64,000 nucleotides of DNA from Burkholderia puraquae (GTDB lineage Bacteria > Pseudomonadota > Gammaproteobacteria > Burkholderiales > Burkholderiaceae). Both the position numbers and the translations under genes were made by a program. Shown here piece by piece: positions 17,502 through 25,614 of this stretch. The stretch spans positions 1 through 64,000 of the forward strand of contig NZ_NBYX01000017.1 in assembly GCF_002099195.1 (NCBI RefSeq), written 5' to 3'. A model generated the notes under the pieces. That model did not search any database. It was not told where the DNA came from and worked only from the letters and a program-made list of their open reading frames with translations. Within the stretch, counting starts at the first letter, position 1. Every line of letters begins with the position of its first letter.

Positions 17502-18004
17502 GACATCGCAAGCATGCCGGGCGGCCGGCCCGGCTCGCACGCCTTCGCGCGGCAATCGCCGCGCTCGCGGCCGGCGCTGCCGTGCTGGTTGCACTGCCCG
17601 CGCGCGCGGCAATGACCTGCACGATGAATGCGCCGTCGTCGATGGCATTCGGCACGTACGACACGATCAATGCCGCCACTTCCGCCGTCACGATCTCGGT
17701 CACCTGCAGCGGCAGCGGCAACGCCACGCCGACGGTCACCGCGAGCGCGGGCGGCGGCACCTTCGCGAACCGCCTGATGACGCGAACCGGCAACACGCAG
17801 ACGCTCGGCTACAACCTGTATCTCGACAGCGCGCACACGTCGATCTGGGGCGACGGCACGAGCGGCACGTCGGCGATTTCGTGGGGCAAGATTTCGGGCG
17901 CCGGTACCTTCAACGCCACCGTGTACGGGCTGATCCGCGGCGGCCAGAACGTCGTGCCGGGCAGCTACGCGGATCACAACATCACGATCCTGTTCAACTA
18001 CTAG
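17498..18004 (+). CDS. Second SCPU-domain fimbrial subunit (tip/adhesin candidate)
   Basis: 168 residues. Signal peptide with an Arg-rich n-region, cleaved near residue 37 (PARA|AMTC). A single SCPU domain with cysteines in MTCTMN and VTCSGS, NLYLDSAHTSIWGDG and the C-terminal PGSYADHNITILFNY. The start overlaps the usher stop (ATGA) after an AAGGGAG ribosome site. It is clearly paralogous to the first gene of the operon but diverged. In Csu-type operons the gene after the usher encodes the tip subunit, but CsuE-like tips have two domains and this protein has one, so tip function is only a suggestion. Confidence 0.87.
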   Translation: MRHRKHAGRPARLARLRAAIAALAAGAAVLVALPARAAMTCTMNAPSSMAFGTYDTINAATSAVTISVTCSGSGNATPTVTASAGGGTFANRLMTRTGNTQTLGYNLYLDSAHTSIWGDGTSGTSAISWGKISGAGTFNATVYGLIRGGQNVVPGSYADHNITILFNY

Positions 18005-18076
18005 GCGCGCTGGCGGCGCATGCGTTGCGCATGCCGCCATCGATCGCCATCACGGACTCGGACAACGGGGGCAGAC

Positions 18077-18664
18077 ATGAATCGAACCGAGACAGCGAGC
18101 GCCGCCGCATCGCGGTGCGCCCGGCGCGCATGGACCCGCGCGCGGCCGGTTGCGCCTCGACGGGCCGACGGCCGCACACGCACGCTGCTTGCCGCGACGG
18201 CAGCGCTATCGATCGCGCTGCTCGGCGCCGCGCCCGGCCATACCGATGCGAAGCAGGCCAGCCGGTCGGTGCAGGTCGGCACGACGGTCCAGGCGTATGC
18301 GCGGCTGAACGCGACCAATCCGGCGAAGCTCGTGATCGCGAACAAGGACACGAGCACCGGCTACCTGGCCGTGCCGAACGCCAGCAACCCGTCCGGGACG
18401 ACGCTCGCGATCCAGACCAACGACCGGGCCGGGTACACGGTGCTCGTGCAGGTTGCCGCCGCCAACCAGTCGCAGTTCAGTTCGATCGAGATCAGCGGCT
18501 TGGGCGGCAAGGTCGTGCTGCCGGGGACGGGCGGTACGATCGCCGTGCCCTATACGGCGCTGAACACGACGTTTACGCTGACCTACCGGTTCGTGTTCGC
18601 GCCGAAAGCGAAGGACGGATCCGTGGCCTGGCCGCTCACGTTTTCGGTCCATCCGAACCCGTGA
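18077..18664 (+). CDS. Secreted protein of unknown function, last gene of fimbrial operon
   Basis: 195 residues. An unusually long basic N-terminal stretch (about 40 residues, many Arg) precedes a hydrophobic core (LLAATAALSIALLGAAPGHTDA), consistent with a long signal peptide; no better downstream ATG exists. The mature part is about 130 residues of predicted beta strands without cysteines, beginning SRSVQVGTTVQAYARLN. It is not an SCPU domain by eye. Position 72 bp after the second subunit and same strand suggest an accessory pilus subunit or tip component. Family not recognised. Confidence 0.75.
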   Translation: MNRTETASAAASRCARRAWTRARPVAPRRADGRTRTLLAATAALSIALLGAAPGHTDAKQASRSVQVGTTVQAYARLNATNPAKLVIANKDTSTGYLAVPNASNPSGTTLAIQTNDRAGYTVLVQVAAANQSQFSSIEISGLGGKVVLPGTGGTIAVPYTALNTTFTLTYRFVFAPKAKDGSVAWPLTFSVHPNP

Positions 18665-18706
18665 CGCCCGGCACGCCGGCGCCGGCGGCCCCGATCCCGC
18701 CGCGGC

Positions 18707-20014
18707 TCAGACCACCGGGCCCGGTTCCTTTTCCTTGCGCAGGATCGCATACAGGATGATCGCGCCGAACGTCGCGGTGCCGATCCCGCCGAGGCCGAAG
18801 CCGCCGATCTTCAGCGAGAAGTCGCCGGCGCCGAGCACGAGCGTGACGGCCGCGACGATCAGGTTGCGGTTGTCGGAGAAGTCGACCTTGTTGACGACCC
18901 AGATCCGCGCGCCCGTCACCGCGATCAGCCCGAACACGACGATCGACACGCCGCCGAGCACGGGGCCCGGAATCGTCTGGATCACCGCACCGAACTTCGG
19001 CGAGAAGCCGAGCACGATCGCGATCAGCGCGGCGACCGCGAACACGAGCGTCGAGTAGATCCGCGTGACGGCCATCACGCCGATGTTCTCCGCGTAGGTC
19101 GTCACGCCCGTGCCGCCGACGCTGCCCGACACGATCGTGGCGAGCCCGTCGCCGATGAACGCACGACCGACGTAGCGATCGAGGCTGGTGCCCGTCATCG
19201 CGCTGACGGCCTTGATGTGGCCGAGGTTCTCGGCAACCAGGATCACCGCGATCGGCGCGAGCATCAGCATCGCGTGCGGATCGAACACCGGCGCGCGGAA
19301 GCTCGGCACGCCGAACCAGGCCGCATGCCCGACGATCGAGAAATCGATCGGCTTGCCGAGCCCCATCCCGTTGGTCGCGACCGCGTAGATCGCGTAGGCG
19401 ATCACCAGCCCGACGAGGATCAGCAGGCGCTGCACCATGCCGCGCGAGAACACCGCGACGCCGCCGACGCACAGCACCGTGACGAGCGCCATCACCGATT
19501 CGAAGGTCGACGCGGACACGCCCTTGACCGCGATCGGCGCCAGGTTCAGCCCGATCACCGCGACCACCGCGCCGGTCACGACGGGCGGCATCAGTGTCTC
19601 GATCCAGCGCGTGCCGATCGCCTGCACGAGCGCACCGAGCGCGACGTACACGACGCCGCACGCGACGATCCCGCCGAGCGCGACCGGGATGTTCGGGTTC
19701 GGGCCGCTGCCGCCGTAGCCGGTCACCGCGATCACGAGGCCGATGAACGCGAAGCTCGAGCCGAGGTAGCTCGGCACGCGGCCGCCGACCAGCACGAAGA
19801 ACAGCAGCGTGCCGATGCCCGACATGAAGATGCACAGGTTCGGGTCGAAGCCCATCAGCAGCGGCGCGAGCACGGTCGAGCCGAACATCGCGACGACGTG
19901 CTGCACGCCCATCGCGACCATCTGCGGCCACGCCAGGCGCTCGTCGGGGCCGACCACGCGCGATGCCGCGCCGGTCGATTGCACCCGCCAGCGCGGGAAG
20001 TAGGAATCGGACAT
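18707..20014 (-). CDS. rutG: Uracil/pyrimidine permease, NCS2 family (RutG/UraA-like)
   Basis: 435-residue inner-membrane nucleobase:cation symporter-2. The start was placed at the ATG opening SDSYFPRWRVQ, which aligns with RutG; an upstream extension to 20254 is polar and unlikely. Diagnostic segments are RVPSYLGSSFAFIG, ILVAENLGHIKAVSAMTG with the substrate-binding Glu, and GGTGVTTYAENIGVM, the second NCS2 signature. These match RutG (pyrimidine permease of the Rut pathway) better than UraA by memory of the families, but no rut genes are adjacent, so uracil or xanthine uptake in general is the safe reading. It is convergent with the fimbrial operon. Confidence 0.88.
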   Translation of the reverse strand: MSDSYFPRWRVQSTGAASRVVGPDERLAWPQMVAMGVQHVVAMFGSTVLAPLLMGFDPNLCIFMSGIGTLLFFVLVGGRVPSYLGSSFAFIGLVIAVTGYGGSGPNPNIPVALGGIVACGVVYVALGALVQAIGTRWIETLMPPVVTGAVVAVIGLNLAPIAVKGVSASTFESVMALVTVLCVGGVAVFSRGMVQRLLILVGLVIAYAIYAVATNGMGLGKPIDFSIVGHAAWFGVPSFRAPVFDPHAMLMLAPIAVILVAENLGHIKAVSAMTGTSLDRYVGRAFIGDGLATIVSGSVGGTGVTTYAENIGVMAVTRIYSTLVFAVAALIAIVLGFSPKFGAVIQTIPGPVLGGVSIVVFGLIAVTGARIWVVNKVDFSDNRNLIVAAVTLVLGAGDFSLKIGGFGLGGIGTATFGAIILYAILRKEKEPGPVV

Positions 20015-20276
20015 GGGGAAAAGGGCTCCTGTCGGTCGCCGGCTGCGGAGGATGCGCCGGTCTGGAATCTGGCGCGAGTTTACGGAGCGGAAATGGGGCT
20101 GGCAAGCGGACTGACACGCGGGCCGGCGAGCGCGAAGCGCGGCTTGCGGCGGGGGGAACCGGGGCACGATCGCGCTGCCCGGTAAGGCGGCCGTCTGCGC
20201 GCGGCAATACGCGGGCGGCCGTTGGCGCCGGCCGCGACGCAAGCGTGTGCTCACATCGCGGCTGGCGCAGCGTGCC

Positions 20277-21512
20277 TCAGGGATTGATGTACTGGAACAG
20301 CGACAGGTTCTGCAACTGGGCGTAAGCCTTCTGCGAGCCCGTCAGCGCGTTCTGCATCTGCAGGAACTGGCTGATCGTCGACACCATGTTGGTGCTCGTC
20401 AGGTCGGCCAGGTTGCTGCTGACCTGCAGCGTGTTGGTCTGGTTCACCGTCTGCATCGCCTTGATTTCCTGCTCGCGGCCGCCGACCGACGCCTGCACGG
20501 TGAGGACGTTCGTCATCATGTTGTTCAGCTTCGTCGTGCCGGTGGTCATCGCGTTCGCGAGCGCGGCCGCGGCAGTCGTGTTGCTGCTGATCGGCACCTT
20601 CAGCGCGGCGATCATCGTGTCGAGCGCCGCGAACACGTCGGTGCCGGCCTTCGGCGCAGGCGTGACCGTGAACGAATCGCCGGGCGCCGGGTTGCCCGAC
20701 ACGGGCACCGACAGGCCATTGCCGAGCGCGATCCCGGCGCCGGCCGAATACGGCTGCGCAGCGGTCGTGGTCGGCGGCACGACGGAGTTGTCGGTGACCG
20801 TATAGGTCGGCGCGGCGGCCGTGCCGCCGAACGCGATCGTGAACTGGTGCGTATTGGTCGCGGCCGACGGGCTCGTGATCGATACCGCGCCGATCGTGCC
20901 CGTGCCCGTGTTGCTCGCACCCGCGAGCGGCACCGGCTGGCTGCCGAGCATCGGTACCGACATGAACACGCTCGCGCCGTTGTCGCCTTGCGAGATCGCG
21001 CGCGTATCGGCGATCTGCACCTGCCGCGTGCCCGAGTCGCCGCTGTAGGTCACGCCGCCGCCCGGCGCGTTCGAGAACGGCGCCGTGGTCGACTGGAAGC
21101 CCGAGAACAGGTAGTTGCCCGAGCCGTCCGTCGAGTTCGCGAGCGTCAGCAACTGGTCGCGATAGCCCTGCAGCTGCGTCGACAGCGCCGCGCGGTCGCT
21201 GTCGGACATCGAGCCGTCGCCGGCCTGGATCACGACCGTATGGATGTTGTTCAGCAGGTTGTTGACGCTGATGAGCGTCTGGTCTTCCTTCTGCAGCGAC
21301 GACAGCGCGGCGTTCTGGTTCGACGAATACTGCGACAGCGTCGCCGACGTCATCGACAGCTGCACCGCCTGCGCGGCGCCGAGCGGGTTGTCGCCCGGCG
21401 TCGACAGGCTCACGCCGCTCGAGATCTGCTGGTACAGCTGCGACAGCTGCGCCTGCTGGTCGCTCATCTGAGCGACGTTCATCTGGTAGAACTGGGTGGT
21501 GGAAATCCGCAT
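20277..21512 (-). CDS. flgL: Flagellar hook-filament junction protein FlgL (HAP3)
   Basis: 411 residues, longer than the roughly 317 of the enteric FlgL. The N-terminus MRISTTQFYQMNV and the C-terminal coiled segment ending QLQNLSLFQYINP are standard for FlgL; the two termini form the D0/D1 coiled coil that joins HAP1 to filament. Extra length is largely a central module (about residues 200-285) of Thr/Pro/Gly-rich beta repeats that also occurs in FlgK here. It is 17 bp downstream of flgK and shares its probable sigma-28 promoter. It is exported by the flagellar type III apparatus with FlgN as chaperone. Confidence 0.95.
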   Translation of the reverse strand: MRISTTQFYQMNVAQMSDQQAQLSQLYQQISSGVSLSTPGDNPLGAAQAVQLSMTSATLSQYSSNQNAALSSLQKEDQTLISVNNLLNNIHTVVIQAGDGSMSDSDRAALSTQLQGYRDQLLTLANSTDGSGNYLFSGFQSTTAPFSNAPGGGVTYSGDSGTRQVQIADTRAISQGDNGASVFMSVPMLGSQPVPLAGASNTGTGTIGAVSITSPSAATNTHQFTIAFGGTAAAPTYTVTDNSVVPPTTTAAQPYSAGAGIALGNGLSVPVSGNPAPGDSFTVTPAPKAGTDVFAALDTMIAALKVPISSNTTAAAALANAMTTGTTKLNNMMTNVLTVQASVGGREQEIKAMQTVNQTNTLQVSSNLADLTSTNMVSTISQFLQMQNALTGSQKAYAQLQNLSLFQYINP

Positions 21513-21529
21513 CGCTTCGATCCCCGAAA

Positions 21530-23461
21530 TCAGTTGAACAGGCCGAGCACGGTCTGGAACAGCGTCGACGCGGTCTGGATCACCTTCGCGTTCGCCTGGT
21601 AAAGCTGCTGGTACTGCATCAGGTTGGCCGCTTCCTCGTTCTGGTTCACGCCCGACACCGACTGCTGCGCTTGCGTGATCTGGCCGACCAGCGCGGTCTG
21701 CGCGGCGCTCGACGACTTCAGCTGGCTCGTCGTGTTGCCGATGCCGTTCACGTAGTTCGCGTACGCGCCCGTCAGCGTGGTCGAGCCGTTGCCGAACGAT
21801 TTCGAGTTGACGAGCTTCGACAGCGCGAGCGCGTTGCTGCCGTCGTTCGTGCCGCCCGTGTTCGGCGCGACCGTGAACGTATCGCCGGCCGTGGGCGCGC
21901 CCGACACCGTGACCGTGACCCCGGCCGTCAGCGTGATCGGAGAACCGGCCTGGTACGGCTGCGCGGCGGTGGTCGTCGGAGGCACGGCCGTGTTGTCGGT
22001 GACCGTGTAGGTCGGGCTGGCGGTCGTGCCGCCCATCGTGATCGTGTAGTTGTGCGGGTTGGCCGCGGCCGTCGTGCTGGTGACCGTCAGCCCGCCGATC
22101 GTGCCGGTGCCCGTGTTCGTCTTGGTCGCCGACGGCACGTACGGCGACGCCGCCGCGATCGCGGAGCCGTTCGACGTCGCGAGGCCGAAGCCGTTCAGCG
22201 CGCCGCGCGTCGGCTGCACGGTGAACTTGTCGCCGGCGCTCATCGAGCCGGACGAGAACGAGAAGTTCAGCCCGCCGATCGACGCCGGCATCGAGTTCGA
22301 CTGGCCGACCACCGTGCCGCTCGCGCGGTCGGTCAGCGTGTACTTCGTGCCGTCGTACGACAGCGTGTAGTCGCTCGCGGTCGGCTGCGACGCGTTCGCG
22401 AACGACACGGACAGCGCCGCGTTGCCCGTATTGCCCTGGTTCGCGTACGTGATCGGCGTGCCGGTCGTGAACAGGTTGCCGCCGACATTGCCCGACAGGT
22501 CGATGCCGAGCGCGTTCTGCGCGTTGACCTGCGCGGCGAAGCTGGTCGCGATCGCGCCGAGTTGCGCTTGGGCCGGGTCGAGCGTCTGGCTGCGGAACGC
22601 GAGCAGGCCGCCGAGCGTGCCGCCCGACAGCGACGCGTCGGACAGGTACTGGTTCGGCCCCTGCGGGTTCGCGCCGGCGATGCCCTGCGACACGACGGTC
22701 AGCTCGCTCGGATCGGACGGCGACGTGACGGTTGCGAGCTGGTAGCTCTTGTCCGCGACGACGAGCGGCGTGCCGCCCGCGAGAAACACGCTGTAGCCGT
22801 CGCTGTTGCGCGCGACCTGCACGCCCGCGAGGTTCGACAGGTTCGACACCGCGAGATCGCGCTGGTCCATCAGCTGGTTCGGCGGCTGGCCCTGGCTGCT
22901 CGCGGCCGCGATCTGCTGGTTCAGTTGCGCGATCTGCGCGGTGTACGCGTTGATCTGCGTGACGGTGTTCGTCAGCTGCGTGTTCACGCTCTGGCGCAGC
23001 GCGTCGTACTGCTGGCCGGCCGCCGTGATCTGGTTCGCGAGCGTCTGCGCATTGCTCATCGCGGTCTGCCGCACCGACGAGTCGGACGCGCTGTTCGCGA
23101 CGTTCTGCATCCCGGTGAAGTAGTTCGTGATCGCGGTCGAGATGCCGGACGTCGGGCTGCCGATGTAGTTGTTCAGCTGCGTGACGAGCGAGTACCACGT
23201 CGACAGCGCACCGCCCTGCGTCTGCGCGCCGTTCAGCTGGTCGCTCAGGTACTGGCTGTACTGCCGCTGCACGGTGACGGTGTTCACGCCCTGCGGCATG
23301 TAGCCGCTGCTCGTGTACTGGCCGCTCGCCTCGGCATAGACGGGGCGTTCGACCGAATAACCCGGCGTCGCCGCGTTGCTGATGTTCTGGCCGGTCGTCG
23401 TGAGGCCCCAGAGTGCGGCATTCAGGCCGCTGACGCCGAGGTTCATGAGTGTGTTGGACAT
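21530..23461 (-). CDS. flgK: Flagellar hook-associated protein FlgK (HAP1)
   Basis: 643 residues (enteric FlgK is about 550). The N-terminus SNTLMNLGVSGLNAALWGL and the flagellar rod signature SNAATPGYS are diagnostic, and the C-terminus ends in the conserved coiled helix (NEEAANLMQYQQLYQANAKV). The additional central part (about residues 445-535) contains a module nearly the same as one in FlgL. A FliA-type promoter lies 56-82 bases upstream. FlgK is the first junction protein between hook and filament; it is followed directly by flgL. Confidence 0.96.
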   Translation of the reverse strand: MSNTLMNLGVSGLNAALWGLTTTGQNISNAATPGYSVERPVYAEASGQYTSSGYMPQGVNTVTVQRQYSQYLSDQLNGAQTQGGALSTWYSLVTQLNNYIGSPTSGISTAITNYFTGMQNVANSASDSSVRQTAMSNAQTLANQITAAGQQYDALRQSVNTQLTNTVTQINAYTAQIAQLNQQIAAASSQGQPPNQLMDQRDLAVSNLSNLAGVQVARNSDGYSVFLAGGTPLVVADKSYQLATVTSPSDPSELTVVSQGIAGANPQGPNQYLSDASLSGGTLGGLLAFRSQTLDPAQAQLGAIATSFAAQVNAQNALGIDLSGNVGGNLFTTGTPITYANQGNTGNAALSVSFANASQPTASDYTLSYDGTKYTLTDRASGTVVGQSNSMPASIGGLNFSFSSGSMSAGDKFTVQPTRGALNGFGLATSNGSAIAAASPYVPSATKTNTGTGTIGGLTVTSTTAAANPHNYTITMGGTTASPTYTVTDNTAVPPTTTAAQPYQAGSPITLTAGVTVTVSGAPTAGDTFTVAPNTGGTNDGSNALALSKLVNSKSFGNGSTTLTGAYANYVNGIGNTTSQLKSSSAAQTALVGQITQAQQSVSGVNQNEEAANLMQYQQLYQANAKVIQTASTLFQTVLGLFN

Positions 23462-23516
23462 GCGCGATCCTGATGAGCCGGCCGCGCTGCGGCCGCCGGG
23501 TTGCGTGACTCCCGGT

Positions 23517-23543
23517 ATAACGGCCGCGGATCGAAAAAATTGA
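23517..23543 (-). promoter_or_regulatory. Sigma-28 (FliA) promoter candidate for flgKL
   Basis: On the minus strand: -35 TCAATTTT (23543-23536), exact 11-bp spacer, -10 GCCGTTAT (23524-23517). Against the consensus TAAAGTTT-N11-GCCGATAA the -35 matches 6 of 8; the -10 is identical to that of the flgM site. It lies 56 bases upstream of the flgK start. Confidence 0.75.
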
Positions 23544-23655
23544 GGAAAAAATGCACGCGCGACGCGCACTCGCGCGTCGCCGGTCAAAGCGTGCGGCCAG
23601 CGGTGCCGCACACGCTGTGCAGGCGGCCCGGGCGGGGCCGGCCGCCGCTTGCGCG

Positions 23656-24411
23656 TCAGGCCCGCGCGAGCGAGCGGCGCTTCATTTCGAGCTGCGTGAT
23701 CAGCCGCTGCAGCGTGTTCTCCGCGCTGCCCGGCAGCGACATGTAGCGGAAGCCGAGCTGGTAGCGCCGCGACCCGTTCGGCATCTGCGTCGAACGCTGC
23801 GACACGAGCTGCAGGTCGAGCGACAGCTTGCCGTGGCCGGTCAGCTCGAGCTCGACGTCGGGCAGCAGCGTGCCGACTTCGAGCGCCTCGACGCGTTCGT
23901 CGGCCGTGCGCAGCCCCACGCCGCCGAGCGACAGGTTGTGCACCTCGAACAGGAAGCTCTCGCCGTCCGGCAGCTTGCCGCGGCACAGGAACGGATCGAC
24001 GATCGGCGCGTCGACGCGGAAATATTCGCGGCGCTGGATGCACATCAGCACGTCGGGGAAATCGGCGACGAACGCAGGCAGCCCTTCGTAGCGCGTCTCG
24101 CGCGGCGTGCCCGTGGAGAATTCGACGCGCACGCCCTCCGGCGCGGCCGCGAACGTGCAGCGCGACGCGCCCAGGATGCCGGCGTTCTGCTCGGACAGCG
24201 CACCCCAGTCGAACGTAAACGTCCGCGCGCCGACATCCACCTCGAGCAGGCGCGTGACGAGCTGGCCGCCCGGATACTGGACGGTCAGGAAATCGCCCCG
24301 GTTGACGAGGTTGCGCAGCTGCACGCCGATTTCCAGCGGATTGCGGCGGGCATAGTCGGGCCCGGAGTGGCCTGCATCCAGGCTGGGGTCCGTCGACGTT
24401 TCGATATTCAT
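23656..24411 (-). CDS. ycgR: YcgR-type flagellar brake protein (PilZ domain)
   Basis: 251 residues: an N-terminal YcgR domain (about 20-120) and a C-terminal PilZ domain with both c-di-GMP binding motifs, RREYFR at 127-132 (RxxxR) and NLSLGG at 159-164 (NxSxxG). When loaded with c-di-GMP, YcgR binds the flagellar motor/switch and slows or biases rotation. The start was chosen at MNIETSTD; an upstream extension is Arg-rich and spans the promoter. It sits between flgJ and flgK with its own sigma-28 promoter, so it is expected to be co-expressed with late flagellar genes. Confidence 0.9.
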   Translation of the reverse strand: MNIETSTDPSLDAGHSGPDYARRNPLEIGVQLRNLVNRGDFLTVQYPGGQLVTRLLEVDVGARTFTFDWGALSEQNAGILGASRCTFAAAPEGVRVEFSTGTPRETRYEGLPAFVADFPDVLMCIQRREYFRVDAPIVDPFLCRGKLPDGESFLFEVHNLSLGGVGLRTADERVEALEVGTLLPDVELELTGHGKLSLDLQLVSQRSTQMPNGSRRYQLGFRYMSLPGSAENTLQRLITQLEMKRRSLARA

Positions 24412-24503
24412 GGCTAGCCGGTCTTTCTTGTCATGGGCGCCCGGGCAACCGGTGCGCAATAAAACCGGGCCAGAACGGGGGCCCGGTCGCAGGTCTCTCA
24501 CAC

Positions 24504-24530
24504 TTAGCGGCAGTGCTGACCGAAAGTTTA
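24504..24530 (-). promoter_or_regulatory. Sigma-28 (FliA) promoter candidate for ycgR
   Basis: Minus strand: -35 TAAACTTT (24530-24523), 11-bp spacer, -10 GCCGCTAA (24511-24504). Each box matches the FliA consensus in 7 of 8 positions. It is 93 bases upstream of the ycgR start and downstream of the flgJ stop. Confidence 0.82.
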
Positions 24531-24630
24531 GATCGAATTGGGGATTTTTTTCGCGCAAACGTTGAAACCGCGCGCGGCGGGCTGCCGGGCGCGGTCCAGA
24601 GGGGAGCAACAGCGGTAGCCGACGGGCCCG

Positions 24631-25614
24631 TCAGCCGATCTGCTGCATGATCGAGATCAGCTTCTTCGCGTAGTTCGGGTCGGTCGCGTAGCCGGCCTTC
24701 TGCATCCCGTGCGCGAAGCCTTCGACGCTGCGGCTCGCGCTCAGCACGCCCGAGTAGCGCGGATTGTTCTTCAGCAGGTTCGCGTAATCGGTCATCGCGT
24801 GCTCGTACGAATCGTACGCGCGGAATTTCGCGACCACGCGGCGCGGCGTGCCGTTCACGTATTCCGTCGTCAGCGCCGACACCGTGCGGCCGGTCCAGCC
24901 CTTGGTCGCCTTGATGCCGAACACGTTGTAGCTCGTCGAGCCGTCGGTCGCGCGGATCTCGCGCTTGCCCCAGCCCGATTCGAGCGCGGCCTGGCCGACG
25001 ATGAAGCGTGCCGGGATGCCGGTCGACGCGCTGGCCGCCTGCGCGGGGGCCGCGAGCCGGTCGACGAACGCGTCGGCGTCCTGCACGCCGCTCGCGCCCT
25101 TCAGCGGCGGCGTCAGCGCGCTGCCGGCCGAGTAGCCGCGCGTGCCGGCGAGCCCGCCGTTGTTCGCCGCGTTCGCATAGGCCTTCGCCATCGCGTTCAT
25201 CGCGGCGAGGCCGCCTTCGTTACCGGACGTGCCGAGGCCGCCCGCGCCCATCCCGCCCGCGCCGACGTCGGCCGCCGTGTCGCTGCCCGCGCCCTGCCCC
25301 GCGTTGCGCAGCAGCTGCTTCATCAGCGCGTCGGCGACGCCGATCCCGCGCGTCGACATCTGCTGCGCGAGCTGCTGGTCGAGCATCGACGTGTACATCT
25401 TCGACGTGTGCGAATCGAGCAGCCCGCCGTCCGGCGACGCGTCGCGCATGCTCTTGAGCATCATTTGCGTGAACATCGCGTCGAACTGGCCGGCGACCGC
25501 CTTCGCGCCGGCCTGCGGCGACTGCTTCGCCTGCGCGCGCAGCGCGTCGAAACCCTGCACGTCGAGCGCAAAGCGCTGCGTGAGGTCGTTCGCGTTCGGG
25601 AGAGTGGCTGCCAT
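24631..25614 (-). CDS. flgJ: Flagellar rod-cap / peptidoglycan hydrolase FlgJ
   Basis: 327 residues, the dual-domain form. N-terminal rod-binding domain (about 1-115, with LKSMRDASPDGGLLDS and the MLDQQLAQQMSTRGIGVADAL helix) and C-terminal glucosaminidase domain (about 170-327) with the catalytic-glutamate segment AALESGWGKREI and YNVFGIKATKGW. It caps the growing rod in the periplasm and opens the cell wall for it. A Gly/Ala linker of about 50 residues joins the domains. It starts one base after the flgI stop codon. Confidence 0.96.
   Translation of the reverse strand: MAATLPNANDLTQRFALDVQGFDALRAQAKQSPQAGAKAVAGQFDAMFTQMMLKSMRDASPDGGLLDSHTSKMYTSMLDQQLAQQMSTRGIGVADALMKQLLRNAGQGAGSDTAADVGAGGMGAGGLGTSGNEGGLAAMNAMAKAYANAANNGGLAGTRGYSAGSALTPPLKGASGVQDADAFVDRLAAPAQAASASTGIPARFIVGQAALESGWGKREIRATDGSTSYNVFGIKATKGWTGRTVSALTTEYVNGTPRRVVAKFRAYDSYEHAMTDYANLLKNNPRYSGVLSASRSVEGFAHGMQKAGYATDPNYAKKLISIMQQIG

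Noticed and set aside
15075..17648. An 857-codon antisense frame opposite the usher gene
   Set aside because: Composition is Arg/Ala/Val/Asp-rich shadow sequence; the usher on the other strand has signal peptide, barrel and cysteine pair in the right places.
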